64,000 nt of DNA from Microcoleus sp. FACHB-61 (GTDB lineage: Bacteria > Cyanobacteriota > Cyanobacteriia > Cyanobacteriales > Microcoleaceae): the NCBI GenBank assembly GCA_014695295.1, contig JACJNY010000069.1, positions 49,745-113,744 on the forward strand, given 5' to 3'. A model generated the notes under the pieces. The model worked only from the letters and a program-made list of their open reading frames with translations. It made no database searches and had not been told where the DNA came from. Below, piece after piece: positions 28,873 through 37,376 of the stretch (position 1 is the stretch's first letter; every line of letters begins with the position of its first letter). The position numbers and the translations under genes were made by a program.

Positions 28873-29904
28873 TTATTTGGAGGTGACAGTGCCTGTTTGG
28901 GGAGAAGAGGCGATCGCGTAATCTTTGACCGGCATTCTTCCTGCTAAGTACGCCATCCGCCCCGCTTCTGCTGCCATTCCCATTGCTTTTGCCATTGCTG
29001 GGGAATTTTGGGCATTGGCGATCGCCGAATTAATCAACAGTGCATCAGCTCCCATTTCCATTGCTCGGGCAGCTTCGCTGGGCGTTCCGATCCCCGCATC
29101 GACAACCACAGGAACATTTACCGTGTCAATAATTATTTGAATGTTGGCGGCATTGTTGATTCCTTGTCCCGAACCGATGGGCGAACCTAAAGGCATGACT
29201 GTCGCACAACCGACTTCTTCGAGGCGTTTTGCCAGCAAGGGATCGGCATTGATGTAGGGCAAAACGGCAAAACCTTCTTTAACTAATTGTTCAGCAGCTT
29301 CCAAAGTGCCGATCGGATCTGGCAGCAAATATTTAGCATCGGGAATCACTTCTAATTTGACAAAATTATTGTCTTCTTGCCCTAAAAGTTTCGCCATTTC
29401 CCGCCCCAAACGAGCTACTCTAATCGCCTCATCCGCAGTTTGACAACCCGCAGTATTTGGCAGCATCCAGATTTTAGTCCAATCGAGAGCCTCTGCCAAT
29501 CCTTCATGGCCGGGAGCATTTGTTTGCACTCGCCGCACAGCCACGGTAACAATTTCGCACCTGCTAGCGTTGACACTTTGCTGCATTTCTGCAATGCTGC
29601 GATATTTTCCCGTACCCGTCATCAAACGAGAATGAAAAGTTTTGCCGGCAATAACCAGAGGTTTGTCTAAAGGTGGCGTTGCTGTATCTACTGGATAGCC
29701 AAAAATGCTGTACTCAAGTGCTTCTTCCCACTGTGTTCTGCCACCCATCATCTCTTCAAGCTTCCAACCTTCTTCTATTGTTAGATCGTCGTGGCTAACA
29801 GCATATAAAATTTGCCCTACAGTAATTAATTTAGCATCTCGCGGCATATTGTTCTGCAATCCCCGCGCTACAATCTCTTTAAATTCGCTGAAATGATCTT
29901 CCAT
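28873..29904 (-). CDS. thiG: thiazole synthase ThiG with N-terminal extension
   Basis: The ThiG core starts at [20 protein letters not shown] and runs about 260 residues to the end; it keeps the Schiff-base Lys in TGTGKY, the loop RRVQTN, and the phosphate site near [20 protein letters not shown]. It makes the thiazole phosphate of thiamine from deoxyxylulose phosphate, ThiS-thiocarboxylate and iminoglycine from ThiO. With the ATG at 29904 an extra ~80 residues ([32 protein letters not shown]) precede the core; I do not recognise this part. The start overlaps the upstream gene by 26 bp. An upstream in-frame ATG (30072) adds residues that only mirror the neighbouring gene. Confidence 0.88.
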   Translation of the reverse strand: MEDHFSEFKEIVARGLQNNMPRDAKLITVGQILYAVSHDDLTIEEGWKLEEMMGGRTQWEEALEYSIFGYPVDTATPPLDKPLVIAGKTFHSRLMTGTGKYRSIAEMQQSVNASRCEIVTVAVRRVQTNAPGHEGLAEALDWTKIWMLPNTAGCQTADEAIRVARLGREMAKLLGQEDNNFVKLEVIPDAKYLLPDPIGTLEAAEQLVKEGFAVLPYINADPLLAKRLEEVGCATVMPLGSPIGSGQGINNAANIQIIIDTVNVPVVVDAGIGTPSEAARAMEMGADALLINSAIANAQNSPAMAKAMGMAAEAGRMAYLAGRMPVKDYAIASSPQTGTVTSK

Positions 29905-30397
29905 TGTTCCACTCTTCCCTTGTGATGATTTGAATTTGTTCGCTGTTAACAACAAAAAATATTTTTTGAATTTGCTTTTCGGTATCCCAAAACAGAGCTT
30001 GTTTGATGCCAGCGTTGATTTTCCCGACATCATAATTTTCTCGATTGATGTGAAAAACAACGGCTGATGCACCTTGCTTTTTGGATCTACTGATGCCTTC
30101 TTGCACTCGGTCTCTGATGTTTTGAGTCTGTACTGTCAACTCCTTAAATTCGCAAATCTCACCGTCAATCTCAGCGTCTGGCGTTCTCACACCTTCTGCT
30201 GCTTGCTCACTCAACATTCTAACTCTCTTCCCTATTTTAGCCAAAACTTCAGCAAGAAAGATTTCCGAGTTATTAAGATTATGTTGTTGGTGAATTAGCA
30301 CAAATCCGCCAGCTATCTCATCAAAATAATATCGCCGATATTCTGGTTCTGCATTTTCGTAGATGGCTCTGCTTGTCTCGATATATTCTGAATTCAC
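29879..30397 (-). CDS. CdiA C-terminal toxin-like PD-(D/E)XK nuclease (putative tRNase)
   Basis: A small stand-alone protein (172 residues from GTG at 30397, or 194 from ATG at 30463). [20 protein letters not shown], then [16 protein letters not shown], then [14 protein letters not shown] (Asp, then E-x-K) and [20 protein letters not shown] match the nuclease domain at the C-terminus of contact-dependent inhibition CdiA toxins. That domain cleaves tRNA. I prefer GTG because the ATG would overlap the divergent Crp-like gene by 21 bp. There is no CdiA shaft, no secretion signal and no recognised immunity gene, so the role is open. Its stop overlaps the thiG start. Confidence 0.65.
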   Translation of the reverse strand: MNSEYIETSRAIYENAEPEYRRYYFDEIAGGFVLIHQQHNLNNSEIFLAEVLAKIGKRVRMLSEQAAEGVRTPDAEIDGEICEFKELTVQTQNIRDRVQEGISRSKKQGASAVVFHINRENYDVGKINAGIKQALFWDTEKQIQKIFFVVNSEQIQIITREEWNNGRSFQRI

Positions 30398-30442
30398 CGT
30401 TATTATACTGTCAATAGACTCCAAGCGGGTAGAGTTAAATGT

Positions 30443-31141
30443 ATGAAAGCAACTGTTGAGCAACTGGCTAAAATTGGAATATTTGCCAGCTTAAACCAAA
30501 CTGAATTAGAGCGATTGCAAGAACACACAGTAATTCGGGCTTACCGACAGGGAGAAGTTGTGATGTATGAGGGCGATCGCATCCCCGAAAAATTATACAC
30601 TCTTTTGAGCGGTTCTCTGCGGGTTGCAAAAACAGCGGCGGCGGGCAAAGAAACAATTCTCCGCACTTTATTTCAGGGAGATATTTTTGCCGCACCTGCT
30701 TTGCTAGGCAACGGCATTGCCCCCGCAACGGTGACAGCAGAAACTGATGTGGAAGTTCTTACCACAGAACGGGAAGTTTTGCTAGCAGCAATTCGGGAAA
30801 ATCCTGAGATTGCTTTGCGAATATTGGCGGTTTTTAATCAGCGGTTGCAGCAACTGCACGAGACAGTGCACGGTTTGGTGTCGGAAAGGGCGATCGTGCG
30901 GCTGGCCCGGTTTATTCATTACTTTGCCGTCGAGCAAGGTACGAAGATTGCTGATAATAGTGTATGTTTAGAAAAACGTTTTCCCTACTATCAAATTGCT
31001 CGCAGTATTGGAATTACCTACGAAGAATGCGTGCGGTTATTTAAGAAACTCAAGCCGTTTGTATCCTACAGTCGAGGCGGTAAAATTATTGTATTGGATT
31101 GGGAAAAATTGGAGGCTCTCGCCTCGGGAGATGAAATATAG
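30443..31141 (+). CDS. Crp/Fnr-family transcription regulator
   Basis: A 232-residue regulator with an N-terminal cyclic-nucleotide-binding-type beta roll (about 10-125; GEVVMYEGDRIPEKLYTLLS, then GSLRVAK) and a C-terminal winged helix (about 150-228; YYQIARSIGITYEECVRLFKKL). The phosphate-binding Arg-Ser pair of true cAMP receptors is not evident, nor are Fnr cysteines, so the ligand is unknown. It is divergent from the toxin-like gene. The TAG stop lies inside a small transposon-like repeat (31137-31238), so the gene's end may have been set by that insertion. Confidence 0.85.
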   Translation: MKATVEQLAKIGIFASLNQTELERLQEHTVIRAYRQGEVVMYEGDRIPEKLYTLLSGSLRVAKTAAAGKETILRTLFQGDIFAAPALLGNGIAPATVTAETDVEVLTTEREVLLAAIRENPEIALRILAVFNQRLQQLHETVHGLVSERAIVRLARFIHYFAVEQGTKIADNSVCLEKRFPYYQIARSIGITYEECVRLFKKLKPFVSYSRGGKIIVLDWEKLEALASGDEI

Positions 31142-31238
31142 CAATCCTACATCATTTGTGAATTTCTTACTCCCTCCCCTTGGTAAGGGGAGGGCGGGGG
31201 TGGGGTAAAAAATTTACGACTCATTTAGGATTGCTATA
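31137..31238. mobile_element. MITE-like element with TATAGCAATCC ends
   Basis: About 102 bp with imperfect inverted repeats over roughly 40 bp per side; both ends are TATAGCAATCC (one reverse-complemented). The centre is a CCCTCCCCTT/AAGGGGAGGG hairpin. TA ends suggest mobilisation by an IS630/Tc1-type transposase. The left end overlaps the stop codon of the Crp-like gene. Confidence 0.65.
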
Positions 31239-31416
31239 GACTAAATGTTAACATCCCAATTCTTGTAGGGCGGGTTTCACAAACAATATTTGACTGCAAC
31301 TCACTATCTATATAAACCCGCCCCCCACAACCGATGAATGGGGGCGGGTTTATGAGATTATTGATTTTAGGCAATTAGGGTTGCTCAAACCAGCCCCTAC
31401 AGCAATATTTCGGGAA

Positions 31417-31764
31417 TTAATTGGTTTCAGAAAGTGTCAAAATAAACGCCAAATTTTCTTCAGCTTTCAAAGCGTGGAGTGCGCGAGCAGGCAGGAAAAC
31501 AAACACCCCCAGTTCCAAGACAATATCCTTGCCTTCCAAAGTCAAAATCCCCTTTCCTTCGATGACATTAACTGTGGCCTTCCGTGCCGAAGAGTGTTCG
31601 GAAATTTCCGTTCCTGCGGCCAGACAAAATAAACTGTACTGACAATTATTGTCTTTGACTAAAATTTTGCTCAACACTCCGGCGGCGGGATATTCAATTG
31701 TATCTCGGAGTTGGATAGCGGAAGATTGTAGCGGTAAAAGAGTAGTAGTCATAGTTTTTGACAA
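31417..31764 (-). CDS. cupin-fold protein
   Basis: A 115-residue single-domain beta-barrel protein. The pattern CLAAGTEISEHSSARKATVN...EGKGILTLEGKDI...LGVFVFLPARALHALKAEENLAF matches small cupins: the first motif has HSS-A-E-like metal ligands and the second a His in ALHAL. Members bind metal ions or small ligands and often act in stress or carbon metabolism; the role here is unknown. It is preceded by a 76-bp gap from the methyltransferase gene on the same strand, so both may be cotranscribed. Confidence 0.75.
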   Translation of the reverse strand: MSKTMTTTLLPLQSSAIQLRDTIEYPAAGVLSKILVKDNNCQYSLFCLAAGTEISEHSSARKATVNVIEGKGILTLEGKDIVLELGVFVFLPARALHALKAEENLAFILTLSETN

Positions 31765-31852
31765 TTAATTAATTTGGTCACAAGCCCCCGGATTTATCAG
31801 TGGCTTCACTTTCTTCAATCGAAAATGGAAAATCGAAAATCGATTGACTCGG

Positions 31853-32632
31853 TTAAGATGGTTTTTTTGCAGAGATAACGATGTAGCCTAGATCCTGTTG
31901 GTAATTCTGGAAAACTCGACGCATTGCTAAGATACGATCGCGAATTTGCGATCGACTTAAAATATTCCACAAAATCCGCACAGTACCCGCAAACCCTTCA
32001 TCTTGCAGCATTCGCGGCAAGTTGAGGAGTCCCATCGCCCCGGTTTGACACTTTTCTACTTGCAAACCCGCGTTTTGGTACACAGCAATCCAGCCAGACT
32101 CAGACAAAGGCGTTGAATTAGCCCGAGTCACTTCTGATAAAGCTTTGTGAATTTCTGATTCTCGGTTTTTAGCTAAAAGTTCGTGAGAGAGAAACTTGCC
32201 GCCTGGTTTTAAACGATCGCAAATTCCCGATACAATTTTAGCTTTCCCCGACGGCGACTGCATTGTCAGGATAGCTTCAGCCAACACCCAATCAAACTGT
32301 TGGGAAATCCGATCCAAGTGAAAAATATCTCCTTCCACAATTTCCACTCGATCGCTCAAACCGGCTGCTGCAACATTAGCACGAGCGCGGGCCACACTCT
32401 CGGGGTTTTTCTCAACTCCCACTACTTTTACGCCAAAACGTTCAACAAGGGCGATCGAACTATATCCAAAACTAGCAGCCAACTCCAAAACAGTCTCCCC
32501 AGGCTGAAAATCCGCCCATTCAAATAACTGTTTTGTAGCAAGTTTCCCCCCCGGCCTCAGCATTCTCTTACCCGCCGCGGCCAGAACTTCATGTCCGGGT
32601 GCAGTCTTAAAATTGAGAGCAGTATTGGTCAT
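31853..32632 (-). CDS. class I SAM-dependent methyltransferase
   Basis: A 259-residue cytoplasmic methyltransferase. Motif I ETVLELAASFGYSS (GxG in modified form), motif II VVGVEKNPES, motif III VEIVEGDIF and PGGKFLSHELL in the post-I region are visible. The GxGxG loop reads AASFGYS instead of DxGxGxG, which is unusual but found in some members. Substrate unknown. The N-terminal segment (GHEVLAAAGKRMLRPGGKLA) is conserved in related cyanobacterial proteins. It lies upstream of the cupin gene. Confidence 0.8.
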   Translation of the reverse strand: MTNTALNFKTAPGHEVLAAAGKRMLRPGGKLATKQLFEWADFQPGETVLELAASFGYSSIALVERFGVKVVGVEKNPESVARARANVAAAGLSDRVEIVEGDIFHLDRISQQFDWVLAEAILTMQSPSGKAKIVSGICDRLKPGGKFLSHELLAKNRESEIHKALSEVTRANSTPLSESGWIAVYQNAGLQVEKCQTGAMGLLNLPRMLQDEGFAGTVRILWNILSRSQIRDRILAMRRVFQNYQQDLGYIVISAKKPS

Positions 32633-32896
32633 TAAATTGACCTCCTATTTAACCTTACTCTCAGTTTGCCAAATTCTCCCGAATCTTTCTATGATCTAGC
32701 TCATATTCAAATTATCGTAGGTTGACGCACCTTACAATATCAGGAATTATACCATGTCCGCCCATCAACAATTCGGACTTTTTTTGATTGCCAACACGGA
32801 ATCTAACAAGGAACGAGAAATTTGATGGTTTTAGGGCTTACGCAAAATTTCCACATAAGCGGGACAATCACCGGGATTATCCCTACAAACATCCTA

Positions 32897-34474
32897 TTAA
32901 GAAACAATTTTCTCATTCCGCTCTTTAAAACATGGCCGCAACACAGAAACAGGCAGCTCCTTCAATTGACCTGCGCGCACAAATTCAGCATAAGTATCAG
33001 CCTCTATTGCCTGCAAATCCCCTTCGAGTTTGTCGATAGTCATCTCCTGCAGTTCAGGAGATCGATCGTACATTTGGTTAATTTCTGCTTGCAGCAAGTT
33101 TAATTTTTCTTCAAGCTGACTCACGAGATGATTGGAAAACTCAGGCTCGACTTTACGATCGCCAGATACTTCAGATAGATACTTGACAACCCGATTGAGA
33201 GCAACACGTTGGGCGATCGCCTGCAGATACTGCTGACGCAACTCCTGGTTGCTCAACAACCCCAATTTTTCCAGCAGCGCCTTGGTGGTTAAACCTTGTA
33301 CTAGCAGCGTAAATAAAACTACGCCAAACACGATCGCAATAATTTTTTGCCGCTCGGGGAAAACCTCCGGCACGCTCAAAGCTAAAGCAATCGAGACAGA
33401 ACCCCGCAATCCTCCCCACCAAATCACAGTTCTATCGGCTAATGAAATTTCTGATTTTGCGAACCTATTGCTCAACCATCCTAAACCAAAAATAGCGATC
33501 GCTCGCGTGACAAACATCGCCGCTACAGTTATGCCAATCACTCCTAAATTCGCTTGCAAACCAGCAAAACTAATTCGATCGCCAATCAGCAGGAACATGA
33601 TCGAATTTACAAAAAACGCCACAAAATCCCAAAATTGTGTTACCGCCAGTCTGGTACTGGGTTGCATACCGATACGAGAGCCGAAATTTCCAAATATCAA
33701 GCCCATCACCACCACACCAATCACCCCAGAACCGCCTAAATCCTCCACAATTATATAAGTGCCGTAGGCGGAAACTAAGGTTAACGATTGCTCCACCAAA
33801 GGTAAATCAAACCGTTGGGTGAGATAGGAGATACCAAAACCGATCGCACTCCCGACAGCAATCCCAATTCCCACAAAAGCTAAGAAACGCCCCACCAGAA
33901 ATGGGATGCCAACTTCATCCGTCCCTAAAGAGAATCCCACCAAAAAACTAAAGGCAACAACAGCAATGCCATCATTAAATAAACTCTCTCCCTCCACCAG
34001 CAAAGCTAGGCGTTTTTCAACTCCCAATTCCCGGAACAATGCAATGACTGAAACAGGATCTGTAGCAGATATACTAGCTCCTACCAACAGGGCGATTGCT
34101 AAAGAAACTCCAGCTATTTGGTTGAGAGCAAAAGCGACGCCCGCAACAGAAATAACAACACCCAAAACCGCATAAAGAGCGATCGGCACTAAATCCCGTT
34201 TGAGTTTAGACCATTCCAGATTCCAAGCAGCTTCAAACAAAAGAGGCGGCAAAAAAATTAACAGAATCAGTTCGGGCGAGAGCGACACCAATCGCACGTC
34301 TATAAAAGCCAAACCCAACCCGACAATTACTAAAAGCAGCGTGTAGGGAATTTGGCGCAACCAGCCCCATAGTTGCGGCAGTATCGCCACACTTAAGGAA
34401 ACTAATAGCACTAAAAGAAATTTCTTCAGATTGCCCTCGATAGTCGCTTCGTTAATTAGAGTTTCTGGGGTCAT
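32897..34474 (-). CDS. Na+/H+ antiporter of the CPA1 (NhaP/NhaS) family
   Basis: A 525-residue membrane protein with about 12 transmembrane segments over residues 10-410 and a cytoplasmic tail of about 115 residues. SISATDPVSVIALF and VEGESLFNDGIAVVAFS, including the ion-coupling Asp residues, are classic CPA1 motifs. The tail (LEEKLNLLQAEINQMYDRSP) is helical and probably regulatory. It exchanges Na+ (or K+) for H+ to keep pH and salt balance. The DUF389 gene follows in the same direction on its upstream side, only 19 bp away, so the two are likely cotranscribed. Confidence 0.9.
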   Translation of the reverse strand: MTPETLINEATIEGNLKKFLLVLLVSLSVAILPQLWGWLRQIPYTLLLVIVGLGLAFIDVRLVSLSPELILLIFLPPLLFEAAWNLEWSKLKRDLVPIALYAVLGVVISVAGVAFALNQIAGVSLAIALLVGASISATDPVSVIALFRELGVEKRLALLVEGESLFNDGIAVVAFSFLVGFSLGTDEVGIPFLVGRFLAFVGIGIAVGSAIGFGISYLTQRFDLPLVEQSLTLVSAYGTYIIVEDLGGSGVIGVVVMGLIFGNFGSRIGMQPSTRLAVTQFWDFVAFFVNSIMFLLIGDRISFAGLQANLGVIGITVAAMFVTRAIAIFGLGWLSNRFAKSEISLADRTVIWWGGLRGSVSIALALSVPEVFPERQKIIAIVFGVVLFTLLVQGLTTKALLEKLGLLSNQELRQQYLQAIAQRVALNRVVKYLSEVSGDRKVEPEFSNHLVSQLEEKLNLLQAEINQMYDRSPELQEMTIDKLEGDLQAIEADTYAEFVRAGQLKELPVSVLRPCFKERNEKIVS

Positions 34475-34493
34475 ACAATTAGGGATAAAATAG

Positions 34494-35552
34494 TTAAGGT
34501 TTCGGTTTCGATGGGGACTTATTCAGGGTTGAGCGCCGCACTTCTTCAACTTGACTGACTTCAAAAATCAGGGTAAATTTTTGGCCCATTTGTTTTTCCA
34601 CAAATGCTTCTAAAAGCTGCACCTGTTTGGGTGTCAAAGCTTCGCTGCTGCGAACAATCAGACGAACCTCCGGCGGTTTGGTCAACCAGTTAGTATCAGT
34701 TTTAATCAGTTCCACCCGTTGAAAAGTGATCGTTCGGTTAAGCAACGCCCGCTTCAGGCTGGCTTCGAGTTGCGCTTGCTCGATCAATTCCGCAAAACTC
34801 ACGCCCAGAGGAATAACAAGTATAGCCGTCAATGCTAGCGCCCACAAGAGGGCTTTACCGGCGCGATGCAGGGGCGTGTAGCCGGCCATTAAAGAGGTTA
34901 GCATACAGGAGAGAGTAATCCCCAGCAAATTAGTAAGATACAGGAGGCTTGCTCCCAGGCTGAGCGACCAATTAGCTTGAGATAAGCCTAAACCTATAAC
35001 ACAAATTGGCGGCATGAGAGCCACGGCGATCGCAGTTCCCGCCAGACTAGCAGAAACTTTGGGCTGAACTTTCGCATAGCCGCTGATTCCCCCAGCGGCG
35101 ATCGCAATTCCTAAGTCTAGTAATGTAGGTTTAGAACGAGCTAGAACTTCGCTCCCAAAGTCGGGAAGTTGTACCAAAGCGCCCAAAAAACAAGCTATAA
35201 AAATTGCTAGCACCGTCCCGACTGCTAATGCAATTAAACCTTTGCGGAAGAGGAGAACGTTACCTTCTACTGCTCCAAATGCTAACCCTCGGATTGGCAA
35301 CATCAGAGGGGCGACGATCATAGCACCGATGATGACAGCCGCACTGTTGGCAAGCAGTCCAAAGGTAGCGATTATACAGGAGCCGAGAATTAAGACAAGA
35401 TAGTTAATACTTAGGGTTGATTCTTCCAACAAGTCAACTCGTATTTGCTTTAAAAGCTGTGGAGCAATCCTGCTCCTGGCGAAATATTTAAGACGGCCTC
35501 GAATATTTTTGAGCAAAATAATCTCCTTAAATCTGGGGCTTGTATCCGTCAA
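34494..35552 (-). CDS. DUF389 (TIGR00341-like) membrane protein
   Basis: A 352-residue protein with about six hydrophobic helices between residues 50 and 255 and a soluble C-terminal domain. Recognisable family phrases are LVLILGSCIIATFGLLANSA, VIIGAMIVAPLMLPI and GGISGYAKVQPKVSASLAG. The function of DUF389 is not established. The gene is upstream of, and nearly contiguous with, the antiporter, suggesting a shared role in ion or envelope homeostasis. A tandemly duplicated block and an MscS relic lie just upstream. Confidence 0.85.
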   Translation of the reverse strand: MTDTSPRFKEIILLKNIRGRLKYFARSRIAPQLLKQIRVDLLEESTLSINYLVLILGSCIIATFGLLANSAAVIIGAMIVAPLMLPIRGLAFGAVEGNVLLFRKGLIALAVGTVLAIFIACFLGALVQLPDFGSEVLARSKPTLLDLGIAIAAGGISGYAKVQPKVSASLAGTAIAVALMPPICVIGLGLSQANWSLSLGASLLYLTNLLGITLSCMLTSLMAGYTPLHRAGKALLWALALTAILVIPLGVSFAELIEQAQLEASLKRALLNRTITFQRVELIKTDTNWLTKPPEVRLIVRSSEALTPKQVQLLEAFVEKQMGQKFTLIFEVSQVEEVRRSTLNKSPSKPKP

Positions 35553-35847
35553 ACGATTTTAGATTTTAGATTTTAGATTTTAGATTTTAAATTTACTCCA
35601 CTGATTTGACATTTTAGATTGACTCCACTGATGAATCTGGGAGCTTGAACAAAAGTCTAAAATTTGGGGCTGCTCACGAGAGGAGTCACGGGTTTGTATC
35701 CGTCAAACGATTTTAGATTTTAGATTTTAGATTTTAGATTTTAGATTTACTCCACTGATTTGAGATTTTAGATTGATTCCACTGATGAATCTGGGATCTT
35801 GAACACAAGTCTAAAATTTGGGGCTGCTCACGAGAGGAGTCGCGGGT
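35540..35847. repeat. 154-bp tandem duplication with heptamer core
   Basis: Two direct copies (35540-35693 and 35694-35847) starting TTGTATCCGTCAAACG, followed by TTTTAGA heptamers and ending CACGAGAGGAGTC(A/G)CGGG. They differ at about ten positions. The first bases of a third copy (TTGTATC) follow at 35848, then the MscS relic starts. Confidence 0.9.
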
Positions 35848-35985
35848 TTGTATCTGTATGCAGGTGCGATCAAAAACAATCAAAATCCCAGCCAGCAAGT
35901 TTTCTAGGATGTCCCGGAATCCGAAAGCAATTGCCGCGCCACTAATACCCAGCAGTTGAATCACATCCCCTGCCTTGAATGACGG
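35848..35985 (-). pseudogene. fragment of an MscS-type mechanosensitive channel gene
   Basis: About 40 codons reading IPSFKAGDVIQLLGISGAAI, then AFGFRDILENLLAGILIVFD, the pore-helix (TM3) region of small-conductance channels. The frame hits a stop (TGA in GCGTGATTCC) on its N-terminal side and runs into the 154-bp repeat on the other. Nearly all of the gene is gone. Since the repeat border coincides with the break, the duplication may have deleted or displaced it. Confidence 0.75.
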
Positions 35986-36061
35986 GATGGCGAGGAATCA
36001 CGCGATCGGCAATAATTGATTTATAATCAAGATATCTACTCCCACCCAATAATACCGAATC

Positions 36062-36472
36062 ATGCTCGCAGAAGCAAACGCGACACTTTGGCCTAGTCTA
36101 ATTACTGTTTCAGCATTAATTCTCTACTTTGTTGTTACCATCAACGTCGGCAGAGCTAGATTCAAATACAAAGTTTCTCCCCCGCAGGTGACAGGAAACC
36201 CAGACTTTGAGCGAGTGTTGCGAGTTCAGCAAAATACCTTAGAGCAAATGATTCTATTTTTGCCCTCGCTGTGGCTGTTCTCGCAATTTATCAGCCCAAT
36301 TTGGGGCTCCGGTATCGGCGCAGTTTGGATAATTGGACGCATTTTGTTTGCTTGGGGTTACTATCAAGCTGCCGAAAAAAGAGCGGCAGGATTTGGCATT
36401 AGTACCTTAGCTACTTTAGCTTTGCTTGGTGGTTCCTTAACAGGCATAATTATGTCGCTGCTTAAGGTTTGA
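36062..36472 (+). CDS. MAPEG-family membrane protein
   Basis: A 136-residue protein with four transmembrane helices (about 12-30, 66-82, 85-102, 112-132). The MAPEG pattern NPDFERVLRVQQNTLEQMILFLPSLW is complete. Eukaryotic members are microsomal glutathione transferases and leukotriene C4 synthase; bacterial ones are poorly known. Start ATG at 36062. The gene ends in a hairpin that doubles as terminator. Confidence 0.88.
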   Translation: MLAEANATLWPSLITVSALILYFVVTINVGRARFKYKVSPPQVTGNPDFERVLRVQQNTLEQMILFLPSLWLFSQFISPIWGSGIGAVWIIGRILFAWGYYQAAEKRAAGFGISTLATLALLGGSLTGIIMSLLKV

Positions 36473-36502
36473 GCGTAGCGTCAGCAGCGACATAATTGTT
36501 TT
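36449..36502 (+). terminator. intrinsic terminator overlapping the MAPEG gene end
   Basis: A 14-bp perfect inverted repeat (AATTATGTCGCTGC / GCAGCGACATAATT) followed by GTTTTTC. The left arm encodes the last codons of the MAPEG protein (IIMSLL). Confidence 0.8.
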
Positions 36503-36563
36503 TCTACTCGTTACCAGGCAGAGCCCTGGAACCAGTAAAATGTAATAAATGTTAGGAGTCAAT

Positions 36564-36746
36564 ATGTCAGAAACCAACAAACCCGTATTTGAAATTAACC
36601 CGAAACTTTTTCAGCAGCTTGTCGAGTGGCAAGAAAAACTTGAACTAGAAGATGAGTTAGCAAGCCAGTCAGAAGACGAGAAACCAACTGAGGTAGAAAC
36701 TCCTCCCGACAGTGATGAACAGCATTCTCAAACAGATAATTTATAG
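36564..36746 (+). CDS. small acidic hypothetical protein
   Basis: A 60-residue protein (MSETNKPVFEINPKLFQQLV, then an acidic Glu/Asp-rich tail). No known family recognised. The N-terminal 25 residues look like one helix; the rest is probably disordered. I chose the ATG at 36564 over 36549, since GGAGTC precedes it at about 6 bp. It overlaps the next gene by 35 bp. Confidence 0.5.
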   Translation: MSETNKPVFEINPKLFQQLVEWQEKLELEDELASQSEDEKPTEVETPPDSDEQHSQTDNL

Positions 36747-37077
36747 CTGGTTGCTAGCAGCATCTTTTGGATTTCCGGCTGCTGTCTCGGCTCAATCGGT
36801 GACACCCAGCCAAATTCAGCAAGTCAATAGCGGTTTGTTTCGTTCTAACTCTCAAGATTTCTTTCAGCAAGGAAATCGTCAACTGGAAAGAGAAATCGCC
36901 ATTTTGTTGCAAAAAAAATTCACTTCCCAAGGCAATATTCTGGAGATTGATGAAAAATTGATCTCTCACCTTTGCCGCCAAGAGTTTAAAATATCCTCGC
37001 GGCATTTTGATACAGTAAATGCTGCTCAGGTTGCCAGTTTTAATGCACAACTGAAAGAGATTTGTAGGGGAAATTAA
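36712..37077 (+). CDS. small exported hypothetical protein
   Basis: A 121-residue protein with a clear Sec signal peptide (IIYSWLLAASFGFPAAVSAQ, likely cleaved after VSA). The mature part is helical (FFQQGNRQLEREIAILLQKK) and has two cysteines near the C-terminus (CRQEF..., EICRGN), which could form a disulphide in the periplasm. No family recognised. Overlapping ATG with the preceding small gene points to translational coupling. Confidence 0.6.
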   Translation: MMNSILKQIIYSWLLAASFGFPAAVSAQSVTPSQIQQVNSGLFRSNSQDFFQQGNRQLEREIAILLQKKFTSQGNILEIDEKLISHLCRQEFKISSRHFDTVNAAQVASFNAQLKEICRGN

Positions 37078-37113
37078 AATATAATTGAGGTTAAAGTTAA
37101 AAGTTTAGTGTTA

Positions 37114-37284
37114 ATGAATAAAAAAGGGATGACCAAATTGAAACTAGCCATGCTGGAAGCGGAAACTGCCGCTCAATTGGCGGCGATCATTATTGATTAC
37201 ACTCATGAGGAAATGATGCTAGTTTTTGATGAGCTAGAAGGGAAACAGCAGGCTAGAATTAAGGATATTTGGAAGACCGTTTGA
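37114..37284 (+). CDS. small hypothetical protein
   Basis: A 56-residue frame (or 51 from ATG at 37129): MTKLKLAMLEAETAAQLAAI, then a Glu/Met-rich helix ending KDIWKTV. Amphipathic helical composition and the tight position after the exported protein (37 bp) suggest a real small gene, possibly in the same operon. No family recognised. Confidence 0.4.
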   Translation: MNKKGMTKLKLAMLEAETAAQLAAIIIDYTHEEMMLVFDELEGKQQARIKDIWKTV

Positions 37285-37321
37285 AGACTTGCACATCTAT
37301 AAAGTCGCAGCTCGTGGAGCC

Positions 37322-37344
37322 GGACACGGCTCCGGGCCGTGTCC
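37322..37344. repeat. GGACACGGC palindrome, dispersed family copy 3
   Basis: GGACACGGC and GCCGTGTCC arms around a 5-base spacer, followed by CTACCG. It lies between the small-gene cluster and the murD stop, and could end transcription from both sides. Confidence 0.8.
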
Positions 37345-37376
37345 CTACCGATATCGCGTAGAATCTCTATTTAGCC

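Noticed and set aside
35540..35847. Possible CRISPR or group of regulatory direct repeats
   Set aside because: Only two long near-identical copies with no spacers; a simple tandem duplication.
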